From assembly GCA_036835325.1 (NCBI GenBank), contig DAITMF010000011.1:11652-75651 (forward strand): a DNA stretch of 64,000 bases. The letters are read 5' to 3'. Each line of letters begins with the position of its first letter. Position 1 is the stretch's first letter. Origin of the DNA: CAMCHP01 sp036835325 (GTDB lineage Bacteria > Bacteroidota > Bacteroidia > Flavobacteriales_D > Sanyastnellaceae). The position numbers were made by a program, and so were the translations under genes. The notes beneath the pieces were generated by a model. The model did not search any database. It saw nothing but the letters and a program-made list of their open reading frames with translations, and had not been told where the DNA came from. Of the stretch, positions 15,988 to 25,086 are shown piece by piece.

Positions 15988-16302
15988 GTGAAAGCAGAAC
16001 GTTCAACCATCACCCGTGATACTTTTGAAATCGACAGCCATGTCGATGGAAACCTCTTTGAAGCTGTCGTGGTTATCTCAAAACGCGCAAACCAACTGCA
16101 AAAAGCGCAGAAGGAAGAGCTGAGCTCCAAACTTGAAGAGTTCGCTACCTCGCAAGACAACCTCGAAGAAACCTTCGAAAACCGTGAGCAAATCGAGATT
16201 TCACGTCACTATGAACGCTTGCCTAAACCGCACAGCGTAGCTGTAAGCGAATTGCTTGAAGGCAAACTCTACGTACGCCGTCCTGAAGAAACTGAGGAAT
16301 AA
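15988..16302 (+). CDS. rpoZ: RNA polymerase omega subunit, Bacteroidota type
   Basis: The 104-residue protein has the Bacteroidota omega pattern: RDTFEIDSHVDGNLFEAVVV then ISKRANQLQKAQKEEL and, after an acidic linker, ERLPKPHSVAVSELLEGKLY. Omega helps fold and assemble the beta' subunit. The start is GTG 15988, 9 nt after bamD; the pair is a known Bacteroidota order. The usual next genes (coaBC, a DUF4835/PorD-like gene, recN) are absent; instead a terminator at 16323-16357 closes the operon. Confidence 0.92.
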   Translation: MKAERSTITRDTFEIDSHVDGNLFEAVVVISKRANQLQKAQKEELSSKLEEFATSQDNLEETFENREQIEISRHYERLPKPHSVAVSELLEGKLYVRRPEETEE

Positions 16303-16322
16303 CCTCTTCAACACTATACCCC

Positions 16323-16357
16323 AAAAAAAGCCCTTGGTACCCCCAAGGGCTTTTTTC
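16323..16357 (+). terminator. Rho-independent terminator after bamD-rpoZ
   Basis: AGCCCTTGG (16329-16337) and CCAAGGGCT (16343-16351) pair perfectly around a 5-nt loop. An A-run lies before the stem and a T-run after it, so the structure can work in both directions. Confidence 0.92.
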
Positions 16358-16477
16358 TTAACCAATTAGCAATACCCGATTCTCAAAAAAATACTCTTCA
16401 ACGGGTAAACAAGGGGTTGTTCTGCTTTGTACCTTTAAGGTTTTCCGTCGAAATACGGTTTCCTTAAACCTGCATGT

Positions 16478-19400
16478 ATGCGCTTTTTTACCCTTTTATT
16501 ATGTGGTCTAGTGATCACATTCAATGCATTGGCCCAAAGTGTCAGCCCCGATGCTGAGTTCTACCCGGGTCAGCTTTGGGTTCAGTTTGACCCGGCAGCC
16601 ACCTCATCCATCCACAATGACCACGATCGGGTAGCAATTGACCCGTTTCTCAGCATCATAGGAGTAGAACTTGCCCAACGTTACGGGCTCACCGCTGTTC
16701 GTAAACCCTTTCACTTCGCCAAGAAACCGCACATCAGTGAAGTCTTTCAACTGAACTTTTCAGCCGTAGGCGAAGAGGATCGCTTTGCCCGCGAATTGGA
16801 AAAACTCAATGCCGTTGGCTACGCCGAGCGGGTGCCTGTAATGCGCCCAACGTTCACACCCAATGACCTCGGCCCCCAATCGGGAACCAATAATCAATGG
16901 GGGCTCTGGCGAATAAATGCACAAGATGCTTGGGACATTACCACAGGCTCAGGCAGTGGCATTGTCGTAGCCATTGTTGACGATGCCGTGCTCGTTACCC
17001 ACCCTGACCTCATTCCAAACCTGCTCCCGGGCTACGACGTCGCTGATAACGACAATGACCCGATGCCAAACACCTCAGCCATGACCCATGGTACCCACGT
17101 CGCGGGTATTTCAGGGGCAGCCACGAACAACGGCGTTGGCGTGGCATCTATCGGTTTTGGAATTCGCATCTTGCCCGTTAAGTCATCCAACCAAAGCGAA
17201 GTCATTACCGACGCTTATGCAGGCGTTATTTGGGCAGCCGACAACAACGCCGATGTCATCAACATGAGTTGGGGAGGCAGCGGTTTCAGCAATACCGGCC
17301 AAAACATCATCACGTATGCCTACGACGCCGGTTGCGTTAATGTAGCTGCCGCTGGAAACGACAATACCAACCAAATCTTTTACCCTGCCGGCTACAACCA
17401 CGTGATCAGCGTCGCCAGTACCACAACCAACGACGCAAAAAGTAGCTTCTCAAACTTTGGCAATTGGATCGATGTGTCAGCCCCCGGTAGCGCCATCCGG
17501 AGCACCTATTTCAACAGCAGCTTCACCCCCACCTACGCAAACTTGCAAGGAACCAGCATGGCCTCACCCATGGTGGCCGGATTAGCCGGCCTCGTATGGT
17601 CAGTTAATCCTGAAATGTCGCCCGATCAAATCATCGAGTGCATCGTAAACACCACCGACAACATTTCTGCCGCAAATCCATCCTTCCCAAATCAACTTGG
17701 TACCGGTCGCATCAACGCTTTTGCCGCAGTACAATGCGCCCTAGCGACCGTTAATGCCCCACCGGTAGCCAGCATCAGCACACCGAATGCAGTGAGCTGC
17801 CCAGGCGGCTTGGTGCAGTACTTTGGAGGCTCCCTTGGCGGGTTGCCTACCAGCTACACGTGGTCATTTCCCGGTGGAAACCCCTCTTCGTCAAATGAAC
17901 AAAACCCTGTTGTTTCTTACGCCTCGGTTGGCTTCTACGACGTTACCCTCAACGTTTCGAACGATTTCGGCAACAACAGCTTAACCCAAACAGCTTTTGT
18001 TGAGGTGTCAAACAACGGTATCGATGTGGTGTATGAACAGAATTTCGAGTCGGGCTCACTGGCCGAAATGGGCTTCACCATCGAAAACCCTGATGGTGCA
18101 AACGGCTGGGGTTTAAGCCAAGTGTCTGGCTCGGTCAACGGGTCAATCGCCGCAAGCATAAACCTGTTCAACTACAGTGCAACCGGCCAACGTGACCGCT
18201 TGATTCTACCTCCCCTCGATTTTAGCAACCATGCAAACATCGAACTCGACTTTCAGCACGCCCACCGCCGACGAGCACAGCAATTCAGAGACAGTTTGAT
18301 TGTGTACGTTTCAACAAACAACGGACAGAACTGGGACCGCATTTTCGCCGCGGCCGAAAGCGGTCAAGGCAACTTTGCTACCGGTTCTATTCTTGGGCAG
18401 AATTTCGTTCCAACCAATGGCAACGATTGGTGCTTCGGAGGCGAAATCGGTTCAGGCTGTTTTACCCTTGATTTGTCTGAATACGACGGTCAAAGCAATG
18501 TGCTCATCCGATTCGAGACTTACAACGACAACGGCAACAACATCTACCTTGACAACATCGTCATCTCGGGCAACTGTCAACTCGTTGAGGCTGCACCTAT
18601 TGCAGGCATAACCGCTCCAACTACTTCAGTATGTGTTGGCCAGCCTGTGCAGCTGCTTGACCAGTCGGTCAACATCCCCACGAGCTACACCTGGAGCATA
18701 CCCGGTGCCTCGCCATCCAGCTCAAATGCACCTGCACCTGTGGTGACCTTCAACGCTCCCGGAACCTATTCAGTAACATTAACCGTGTCGAATGGCTTCG
18801 GCAGCGACCAAATTACGCTCAACAATTACATCACCGTGAATCCATCCCCGTCCCTCCAAATCAATGAAACGCAAGCCAATGTTTGCCCGGGTGAAGGAGT
18901 AGACCTTGTGGTCACAGGTGCTGACACCTATAGCTGGTCGCCCATGACCGGTTTGTCATCGTCAATCAGTGGCACAGTAACGGCATCGCCCAGTGATGAC
19001 ATTACCTACACGGTAACAGGCAACTTGGCGGGTTGCACTGCGCAACTTCAAGTGAGCGTTGCGCTGCTTGAAGCGCCCGACGCTCCTTTAATCGTAGCCG
19101 ATGATGATGTAGCCTTTGTGATCCTTGACCCGGTTGATGTGCAGGGGCATTTTTCCTTTACTCCGCCTGCGGCGGGATGGGGCTCGCCTGCGCTCAACAC
19201 AATTACCATTGAAAACGAGCTTGTCATAGCACGTGATGGCAACGCAGCAGATAGCTTACTGTGTGGACCTGCCGTAAACGGTGCAGAAATCGCAGGACGC
19301 ATTGCAGTGATTTACCGAGGGGGATGCGAATTTGGGACAAAAGCACTCAATGCCCAAAACGCAGGAGCCGTTGGCGTCATCGTCGTGAACAATGAACCGG

Positions 19401-20200
19401 GATTGATGATGGAAATCGGCCCCGGCACCCAAGGCGTTAACGTGACCATTCCGGTTGTCATGGTTACCCTCGAAACAGGAGCCTACCTCAACGCAGCCAT
19501 CAATGCGGGCACTGCCAGTGCACGTTTGGGCGTGTTCAACGGCGGTGAGTTGTTGATTTGTCCGGGTGAAGTGGTTGAATTGGCCGGGCCCGGCGGTTGG
19601 ACCAACCTCGAATGGAGCTCCGGAGCTACCACTCCCAACATCGTTACCACAGGAGCAGGAAGCTTCTCAGTGAGCGTAATTAGTGAAAATGGCTGTGGAA
19701 CCGCTTCAGCGAACATTCTTGTATCTGCCGCGCCACAAGCAACACCTGTTATTAGCCAAAACGGCAACGTTCTTTCAGCAGGTGTGACCGGTACAAGCTT
19801 CCAATGGTTCTTGAATGGTGAACCCATTCCCGGAGCCAATTCAAGCACCGTGACCATAACCGAAGACGGTGTGTACAGCGTAACGGTCAGCAACAGCATC
19901 GGCTGCAGCGCAAGCTCCGCTGATTTTGCCGGTTTCATTACAGGTGTCGATGACGTCTCAAGTTTGAGCATCCAACTGTACCCCAATCCGGCCAATGAAA
20001 GCATCTTTATTGAGACAACCAAAACACTCGAGCGCCTTTTGGTGTATGCAGCCGACGGACGTTTGGTGTTTGACCAACAAAACCTGAATGCCTCTGAACG
20101 CTTACGAATTGACACAAACAACTGGTCTAGCGGTCTTTACAGCATCATCGCAGTGGTTGACGGTAAACCAATCAGCCGCAAAGTGAACGTGATACACTAA
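16478..20200 (+). CDS. Secreted subtilisin-like protease (S8) with PKD and PA domains and T9SS type A sorting domain
   Basis: The 1240-residue preproprotein has a signal peptide (1-20, ending NALAQ) and a propeptide to about 135. The S8 domain has Asp168 in VVAIVDDAVLVTHPDL, His204 in THGTHVAGISG and Ser360 in GTSMASPMVAGLAGL. Two PKD domains (YTWSFPGGNPSSS; YTWSIPGASPSSS) flank a jelly-roll-like region around residues 525-700. A PA-like domain near 900-1010 (VNGAEIAGRIAVIYRGGCEF) follows, then Ig-like parts. The last 75 residues (LYPNPANESIFIE ... GLYSIIAV) are a type A sorting domain. It is exported through the outer membrane by T9SS. It is flanked by terminators on both sides, so it is a single-gene unit. 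Confidence 0.93.
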   Translation: MRFFTLLLCGLVITFNALAQSVSPDAEFYPGQLWVQFDPAATSSIHNDHDRVAIDPFLSIIGVELAQRYGLTAVRKPFHFAKKPHISEVFQLNFSAVGEEDRFARELEKLNAVGYAERVPVMRPTFTPNDLGPQSGTNNQWGLWRINAQDAWDITTGSGSGIVVAIVDDAVLVTHPDLIPNLLPGYDVADNDNDPMPNTSAMTHGTHVAGISGAATNNGVGVASIGFGIRILPVKSSNQSEVITDAYAGVIWAADNNADVINMSWGGSGFSNTGQNIITYAYDAGCVNVAAAGNDNTNQIFYPAGYNHVISVASTTTNDAKSSFSNFGNWIDVSAPGSAIRSTYFNSSFTPTYANLQGTSMASPMVAGLAGLVWSVNPEMSPDQIIECIVNTTDNISAANPSFPNQLGTGRINAFAAVQCALATVNAPPVASISTPNAVSCPGGLVQYFGGSLGGLPTSYTWSFPGGNPSSSNEQNPVVSYASVGFYDVTLNVSNDFGNNSLTQTAFVEVSNNGIDVVYEQNFESGSLAEMGFTIENPDGANGWGLSQVSGSVNGSIAASINLFNYSATGQRDRLILPPLDFSNHANIELDFQHAHRRRAQQFRDSLIVYVSTNNGQNWDRIFAAAESGQGNFATGSILGQNFVPTNGNDWCFGGEIGSGCFTLDLSEYDGQSNVLIRFETYNDNGNNIYLDNIVISGNCQLVEAAPIAGITAPTTSVCVGQPVQLLDQSVNIPTSYTWSIPGASPSSSNAPAPVVTFNAPGTYSVTLTVSNGFGSDQITLNNYITVNPSPSLQINETQANVCPGEGVDLVVTGADTYSWSPMTGLSSSISGTVTASPSDDITYTVTGNLAGCTAQLQVSVALLEAPDAPLIVADDDVAFVILDPVDVQGHFSFTPPAAGWGSPALNTITIENELVIARDGNAADSLLCGPAVNGAEIAGRIAVIYRGGCEFGTKALNAQNAGAVGVIVVNNEPGLMMEIGPGTQGVNVTIPVVMVTLETGAYLNAAINAGTASARLGVFNGGELLICPGEVVELAGPGGWTNLEWSSGATTPNIVTTGAGSFSVSVISENGCGTASANILVSAAPQATPVISQNGNVLSAGVTGTSFQWFLNGEPIPGANSSTVTITEDGVYSVTVSNSIGCSASSADFAGFITGVDDVSSLSIQLYPNPANESIFIETTKTLERLLVYAADGRLVFDQQNLNASERLRIDTNNWSSGLYSIIAVVDGKPISRKVNVIH

Positions 20201-20226
20201 CGAATGATTCGCACAAAAATCTACAA

Positions 20227-20255
20227 GGCCGTCATCTACTGACGGCCTTTTTTTT
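20227..20255 (+). terminator. Rho-independent terminator of the subtilisin-like protease gene
   Basis: GGCCGTCA (20227-20234) and TGACGGCC (20240-20247) form a perfect 8-bp stem with a TCTAC loop, followed by eight T. Confidence 0.95.
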
Positions 20256-20291
20256 ATTTCGACTTACCTTCGCAGACGAAGACCCTACGAT

Positions 20292-21008
20292 GTGAACAAA
20301 AAGCGAGACGGACGAGTTACAAATGCTAAATCCAAACAAACCGACATGATCGCACAAGGTAATCCCACTGCAGATTTGATTGGGGATGACCACATCGCCA
20401 CCTCCGTCGATACTCCGATGCGTGCTGATGCGTTCGCCATCTCTGACAATGAGAAAATCGCTCAAATTGAGGCCAAGTTTCATGACATTATGGATATCCT
20501 CGGGCTCGACCTCACAGATGACAGTCTGAAAGGTACGCCACACCGTGTTGCTAAGATGTACGTCACCGAGATTTTTAAAGGTCTCAATCCGGCAAATAAG
20601 CCCGACGCACGTTCGTTCGAAAACAAATACGGATACAGCGAAATGCTCGTTGAGAAAAACATTCGTGTAAACTCAACCTGTGAGCACCACTTTCTTCCCA
20701 TCATTGGCCACGCCCACGTTGCTTACATGAGCAATGGCCGTGTAATTGGCCTGTCGAAAATCAACCGCATTGTCGAGTTCTTTTCAAAAAGGCCGCAAGT
20801 GCAAGAACGTCTATCGCGCCAAATCGCTGAAGAGCTAAAGCAAGCATTGAACACTGAAGACGTAGCCGTCATTATTGAGGCTAAGCACCTCTGTGTTTCA
20901 AGCCGCGGTATTGAAGACGAAAACAGCCTAACGGTAACTGCCGATTACCACGGAGCTTTCCTCGACCCAAAAGTGCGCGAAGAATTCTTGAAACTCGCCA
21001 TAGGATGA
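20292..21008 (+). CDS. folE: GTP cyclohydrolase I
   Basis: The 238-residue enzyme converts GTP to dihydroneopterin triphosphate, the first step to folate or tetrahydrobiopterin. The catalytic block has the zinc ligands in NSTCEHHFLPIIGHAHV and in KHLCVSSRG, with GLSKINRIVEFFSKRPQVQE between them and DDSLKGTPHRVAKMY before them. The first 50 residues are variable; translation may begin at GTG 20292 or ATG 20346 without touching the domain. TACCTTCG at 20265-20272 is a near -7 box. Its TGA overlaps the ATG of a 26-codon ORF (ATGA, 21005-21008). Confidence 0.95.
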   Translation: MNKKRDGRVTNAKSKQTDMIAQGNPTADLIGDDHIATSVDTPMRADAFAISDNEKIAQIEAKFHDIMDILGLDLTDDSLKGTPHRVAKMYVTEIFKGLNPANKPDARSFENKYGYSEMLVEKNIRVNSTCEHHFLPIIGHAHVAYMSNGRVIGLSKINRIVEFFSKRPQVQERLSRQIAEELKQALNTEDVAVIIEAKHLCVSSRGIEDENSLTVTADYHGAFLDPKVREEFLKLAIG

Positions 21009-21085
21009 TGCGGTACGTGTGGTTCGCCGCCGCAATGCTCATTGTAATCCTCTACGTGATTAACCGCAGACAGCTGCGGAAATAG
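21005..21085 (+). CDS. Possible 26-residue single-pass membrane peptide
   Basis: A short ORF starts at ATG 21005 inside the folE stop (ATGA overlap) and ends at TAG 21083-21085. The peptide is a single hydrophobic helix, FAAAMLIVILYVI, with a positive tail, NRRQLRK, so the tail would face the cytoplasm. The overlap is the same coupling used by several confirmed genes here (dapB-lepB, yaaA-FKBP). No family is recognised. It is too short for automatic gene callers and may be spurious; conservation next to folE would decide. Confidence 0.4.
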   Translation: MMRYVWFAAAMLIVILYVINRRQLRK

Positions 21086-21137
21086 TGAAAAGCGCAAGGT
21101 TTTCGTTATCTTCGGCAGCTACGTGAGAACCCTGCAT

Positions 21138-23735
21138 ATGAAGACAACGAAAACCTTGGGCGCTATTGTCCTAGCCCTCTGTTTCCTTGGCCTACCGGCC
21201 GATGCTGACGCCCAATCGGGTAAAAAGAAAAAGTCAAAATCGAAAACCGAAGTAGCATCCGACAAAGGGAAAAAAGACGCCCCCTTCAAGAAACCGTCAG
21301 AGGTTCTTAAAAACTGTGTTGCGCACGAAGGCTTGTTCACGTTGCACCGCGACTCGGTGACTGGAGCCAGCTTCATGGCCATTCGCGAAGACCAACTCGA
21401 CAAGCAGTACATTTACTTCAGCTTCGTTGAAGATGGAGTGATGGATGCCGGTTACTTCCGTGGCATTTACCGCGGGTCAAAGGTGATTTCTTTCCGCAGG
21501 CACTTCGACCGCATTGAAGTCATTCACCACAACAACCGGTTTTACTTCGACCCCGAATCGGCATTGAGTAAAGCTGCGTCGGCCAACATCAACACGCCCA
21601 TTCTCGCTAGCGAGAAAATTGAAGCCATTGAAGACAGTTCGCGCACACTGTACATCAATAGCGACAAGCTTTTCTTGAGCGAGAACTTCCAAATGGTGAA
21701 GCCAGCGAGCAGGCCTGAAATGCCCTCTGTACTCGGTTCGCTCAATAAAGACAAAACCAAAATCAACCAAATTCGAAACTACCCCGAGAACACCGATGTT
21801 TCGGTGAGCTACGTATACTACAATGCTACTCCGCGAGGTGGAAGCGAGTCAATCACCGACCCTCGCTCTGTTACCATTCGCTACCAGCACAGCCTGATTC
21901 AAATGCCTGAAAACCATTTCCGTCCTCGGAAAGACGATGCCCGAATCGGCTATTTCAGCACCCAAGTCGACGATATGACCAGCTTCGAAAACGCTGCGTA
22001 CCGCGATTTCATTCACCGCTGGAACCTTGTGAAGAAAAATCCAGAAGCTGCCGTTTCTGACCCCGTCGAACCCATTGTGTGGTGGATTGAAAACACCACA
22101 CCCGTTGAGTTTCGTGACATCATCAAAGACGGCGTTGAACGCTGGAACTTGGCCTTCGAAAAAGCCGGCTTCTCAAACGCTGTTGTCGTTAACGTACAAC
22201 CCGATGACGCCGACTGGGATGCCGGAGACATTCGGTACAATGTGCTGAGGTGGACATCCTCCCCCAACCCTCCCTTCGGTGGTTACGGCCCCAGCTTCGT
22301 CAACCCACTAACCGGCGAAATTCTGGGCGCCGACATCATGCTAGAGTTCTCAGCGATTAAAGGACGATTGTTTCGTGAAGAGGTGTTCACCGAAGCCGGA
22401 CAAAGCGGTCACAGCGATAAACTCACCAAAGAAGAACTCGTTGCCGACATGCACCTCTGCCACGCCGGCGAGGTGATGCACCGCAACATGCTTTTTGGCA
22501 TCCATGCCATGCGTGCCATGAACATGGGCGATGCCGCCAATAAAGATTTCGTGCAACAAACCCTTCACCGATTGGCGCTGCACGAGGTAGGCCACACCTT
22601 AGGTTTGTCGCACAACATGCGCGCCTCTACCATGCTGAGCTTTGAAGAAATTCATGACCCCGCCATTGTCGCCGAGCGCGGCCTGTGCAATTCGGTCATG
22701 GAGTACCCCGCAATCAACTTCCCTTACGATCCGGCGCACCAATCGCTGTTTTTCGACCCCAATCCGGGCCCTTACGACTACTGGGTAATTGAGTACGGTT
22801 ACTCTGTGGGCTTAGATAATCCACAGGCTGAAGATGCACGTTTGGAAAGTATTTTGGCCCGCTCCAATGACCCCGATCTTGCCTTCGGCAACGATGCTGA
22901 CGACATGCGCGCCCCAGGCAAAGCCATGAACCCCGAAGTCAACATCTACGACCTCACCAGTGACCCTGTCGCCTACGCTTCTGAGCGCTGTGAATTGGTA
23001 CGGAAATTGCTACCTACTCTTACAGACCGCTACCTTGTTGAAGGTGAAAACTACAACGAGCTGCGCTCGGCATTCCTTACGCTGACCGGAGAGTACAGTA
23101 CACAATTGGGCGTGATTTCAAAATGGATTGGCGGCGTTCGCTTTGACCGCAGCCACTACGATCAAAACCAAACCAATCGTCCGTTCGAACCCATTGAAGC
23201 AGTCCGTCAGCGCGCAGCAATGCAGGCCTTGGCCAAGTACGCCTTTGCACCTGACGCTTTTAATGTACCCGAAAACCTTTACGCGTACCTGCAACCGCAG
23301 CGCCGCGGCTTCAACCACTTTGGCGGCGGCGAAGACCCGCGCATTGTGGGGCGTAACAGCTTCTCAGTATTGATGCCTCTGCTGCACATTACACACCCGT
23401 CGACCCTGATGCGCATCACCGACAGCGAGCACTACGGCAATACGTACACGCTTGAAGAAATGATGACCGATTTGACCGATGCCATATTCAAAGCCGATTT
23501 GAAAGGAAACGTTAACGCTCACCGCCAAGAGGTGCAAACCTTATACGTTTCGCGACTGAGCGACATGCTTGACCCTAAAAAGGGCTACCACAATGAAGCA
23601 CGTGCTATGGTCGTGTTTGAGTTGCGTCGCATCAAGACCGTGATGTCAACGGCATCAAAAACCGATTTGGGAACCCGAGCGCACCGCGAATACATCGCAC
23701 TGTTGGTTGATCAGGCCCTTGAGCCGAAAAACTGA
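21138..23735 (+). CDS. Zinc-dependent metalloprotease (DUF5117/DUF5118/DUF4953 type), exported
   Basis: The 865-residue protein has a signal peptide (KTLGAIVLALCFLGLPADAD) and a Lys-rich linker, then the N-terminal domain (EGLFTLHRDSVTGASFMAIR). The metalloprotease core follows. The zinc motif is HEVGHTLGLSHN with His482 first, the extended HExxHxxGxxH metzincin signature, and SVMEYPAINFPYD provides the Met-turn. These large proteases are common in Bacteroidota; substrates are unknown. No T9SS sorting domain is seen at the C-terminus (VDQALEPKN), so it is probably periplasmic or outer-membrane associated. I prefer ATG 21138 over GTG 21123. A near -7 box (TATCTTCG) is at 21107-21114. Confidence 0.9.
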   Translation: MKTTKTLGAIVLALCFLGLPADADAQSGKKKKSKSKTEVASDKGKKDAPFKKPSEVLKNCVAHEGLFTLHRDSVTGASFMAIREDQLDKQYIYFSFVEDGVMDAGYFRGIYRGSKVISFRRHFDRIEVIHHNNRFYFDPESALSKAASANINTPILASEKIEAIEDSSRTLYINSDKLFLSENFQMVKPASRPEMPSVLGSLNKDKTKINQIRNYPENTDVSVSYVYYNATPRGGSESITDPRSVTIRYQHSLIQMPENHFRPRKDDARIGYFSTQVDDMTSFENAAYRDFIHRWNLVKKNPEAAVSDPVEPIVWWIENTTPVEFRDIIKDGVERWNLAFEKAGFSNAVVVNVQPDDADWDAGDIRYNVLRWTSSPNPPFGGYGPSFVNPLTGEILGADIMLEFSAIKGRLFREEVFTEAGQSGHSDKLTKEELVADMHLCHAGEVMHRNMLFGIHAMRAMNMGDAANKDFVQQTLHRLALHEVGHTLGLSHNMRASTMLSFEEIHDPAIVAERGLCNSVMEYPAINFPYDPAHQSLFFDPNPGPYDYWVIEYGYSVGLDNPQAEDARLESILARSNDPDLAFGNDADDMRAPGKAMNPEVNIYDLTSDPVAYASERCELVRKLLPTLTDRYLVEGENYNELRSAFLTLTGEYSTQLGVISKWIGGVRFDRSHYDQNQTNRPFEPIEAVRQRAAMQALAKYAFAPDAFNVPENLYAYLQPQRRGFNHFGGGEDPRIVGRNSFSVLMPLLHITHPSTLMRITDSEHYGNTYTLEEMMTDLTDAIFKADLKGNVNAHRQEVQTLYVSRLSDMLDPKKGYHNEARAMVVFELRRIKTVMSTASKTDLGTRAHREYIALLVDQALEPKN

Positions 23736-23740
23736 ACGAG

Positions 23741-24226
23741 GTGAAGCAAAAAGCTGTGTTCCTTGATCGCGATGGCGTAATCAATCATGACCCGGGTGAT
23801 TACACCCGCAGTCTGAGCGAGTTTCACATTTTGCCCACCGTGATCGCTGCACTGAGAGCATTGCACGAGAATGGTTACCTGATCATCCTCATCACCAACC
23901 AAGGTGGCATTGCGAAAGGCGAATACACCCACGATGATGTCGCCGAAATTCACCGTTACCTCAGGCGGGTGTGCGCCGAAGAGGGCGTTGAGATTACCGA
24001 AATCTACTACTCCCCGCACCATGAAAGTACCGGAAAATCGCTCAGCCGAAAGCCCGGGAGCTTGATGATTGAGCGCGCAATGGGCCGATTCAACATTGAC
24101 CCTCAAAAGTCGTTCATGATTGGCGACAAGCAGCGCGACCTCGATTGCGCTGCAGGAGCCGGTGTCAAAGGAGTGTTAATTCCAACCAATGCACCGTTGA
24201 TTGAATACGTGCATTTGCTACTTTAG
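23741..24226 (+). CDS. HAD-IIIA family phosphatase (GmhB/histidinol-phosphatase-like)
   Basis: The 161-residue protein has all the HAD loops: FLDRDGVINHDPGDY (nucleophile Asp9 and Asp11), ITNQGGIAKGEYTHDD, RKPGSLMIERAMG and FMIGDKQRDLDCAAGAGVKG. Overall it resembles heptose-bisphosphate phosphatase GmhB. However, the zinc-binding Cys cluster usual in GmhB (CPH...CxCRKP) reads YYSPHHESTGKSLSRKP, with no Cys, so the substrate may differ. Start is GTG 23741, 5 nt after the metalloprotease stop. The aminotransferase gene follows after 5 nt. Confidence 0.85.
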   Translation: MKQKAVFLDRDGVINHDPGDYTRSLSEFHILPTVIAALRALHENGYLIILITNQGGIAKGEYTHDDVAEIHRYLRRVCAEEGVEITEIYYSPHHESTGKSLSRKPGSLMIERAMGRFNIDPQKSFMIGDKQRDLDCAAGAGVKGVLIPTNAPLIEYVHLLL

Positions 24227-24231
24227 CGCGC

Positions 24232-25086
24232 ATGCTGTACTTGTACACCCGCGGAGAGTTTTTACCTGTTGATGCTCCTGTGCTTCGCATTGGTCATCGT
24301 GGTTTTCGCTTCGCGGATGGTTTCTTCGAGACCATTCGCGTCTTCAATGGTAAACCCCTCTACCTCGAACACCACTTCAGCAGAATCTTGGATGCCATTA
24401 AGGTGTATCGCCTCGAACGCGACCTCGACTTCACCCTGCAACGGCTTGAAAGGGAAATCATGCAGTTGCTCCGCAGGAACCATATTTCGGAAGGTGGACG
24501 AATCCGAATCACCTTCTCGCGCCAAGGCGATGGTTTCTATTTGCCCGATAGCAACGTGCTCGATTACATCATTGAAGCGCGACCACTCGACAACAACCGC
24601 TTCGCACTCAACGAAGAAGGGCGCGTGACCGAACTGTACACCGAAATAAAGAAAGACATCAATAAGCTGTCGATGTTCAAAAACATTGATAGCAACCTGT
24701 ACGTACTCGCCAGCATTTTCGCTCGCGAAAACAACCTGCACGATGTCCTGATCCAGAATTACAAGGGCGGCATTATTGAATCAACCACGTCAAACATCTT
24801 CTTGGTGAGCAATGGCGTGCTGTACACTCCCGGCATTGAAGACGGGCCTATTGCCGGGGTGATGCGCATGCAGGTGATTAACTTGGCTTTGGAACACAAA
24901 ATCAAGATTTACGAGTGCACCATCAACCCGCAAAACCTCTTGGCCGCCGATGAGCTGTTTCTGACCAATGCCATTCAGGGCATTCAATGGGTTGGGAGCT
25001 ACCGCACGAAGCGTTATTACAACGACATGGCGCACCGCATTACCTCACTGCTCAACGATCAAGCTGCAAGGCTAACAGCAGGATAA
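24232..25086 (+). CDS. Aminotransferase class IV (BCAT / aminodeoxychorismate lyase / D-amino acid transaminase family)
   Basis: The 284-residue protein has the fold-type IV PLP signature. It opens with IGHRGFRFADGFFETIRVFN and YLEHHFSRILDAI. Lys150 in KLSMFKNIDSNLYVLAS is the likely PLP lysine, GGIIESTTSNIFLV carries the PLP-contacting Glu, and TPGIEDGPIAGVMRMQVI and ADELFLTNAIQGIQWV follow. The family includes branched-chain aminotransferase, PabC and D-alanine aminotransferase; the sequence does not separate them safely. It is probably co-transcribed with the HAD gene. Its TAA abuts the TGA of the convergent permease gene at 25087. Confidence 0.87.
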   Translation: MLYLYTRGEFLPVDAPVLRIGHRGFRFADGFFETIRVFNGKPLYLEHHFSRILDAIKVYRLERDLDFTLQRLEREIMQLLRRNHISEGGRIRITFSRQGDGFYLPDSNVLDYIIEARPLDNNRFALNEEGRVTELYTEIKKDINKLSMFKNIDSNLYVLASIFARENNLHDVLIQNYKGGIIESTTSNIFLVSNGVLYTPGIEDGPIAGVMRMQVINLALEHKIKIYECTINPQNLLAADELFLTNAIQGIQWVGSYRTKRYYNDMAHRITSLLNDQAARLTAG

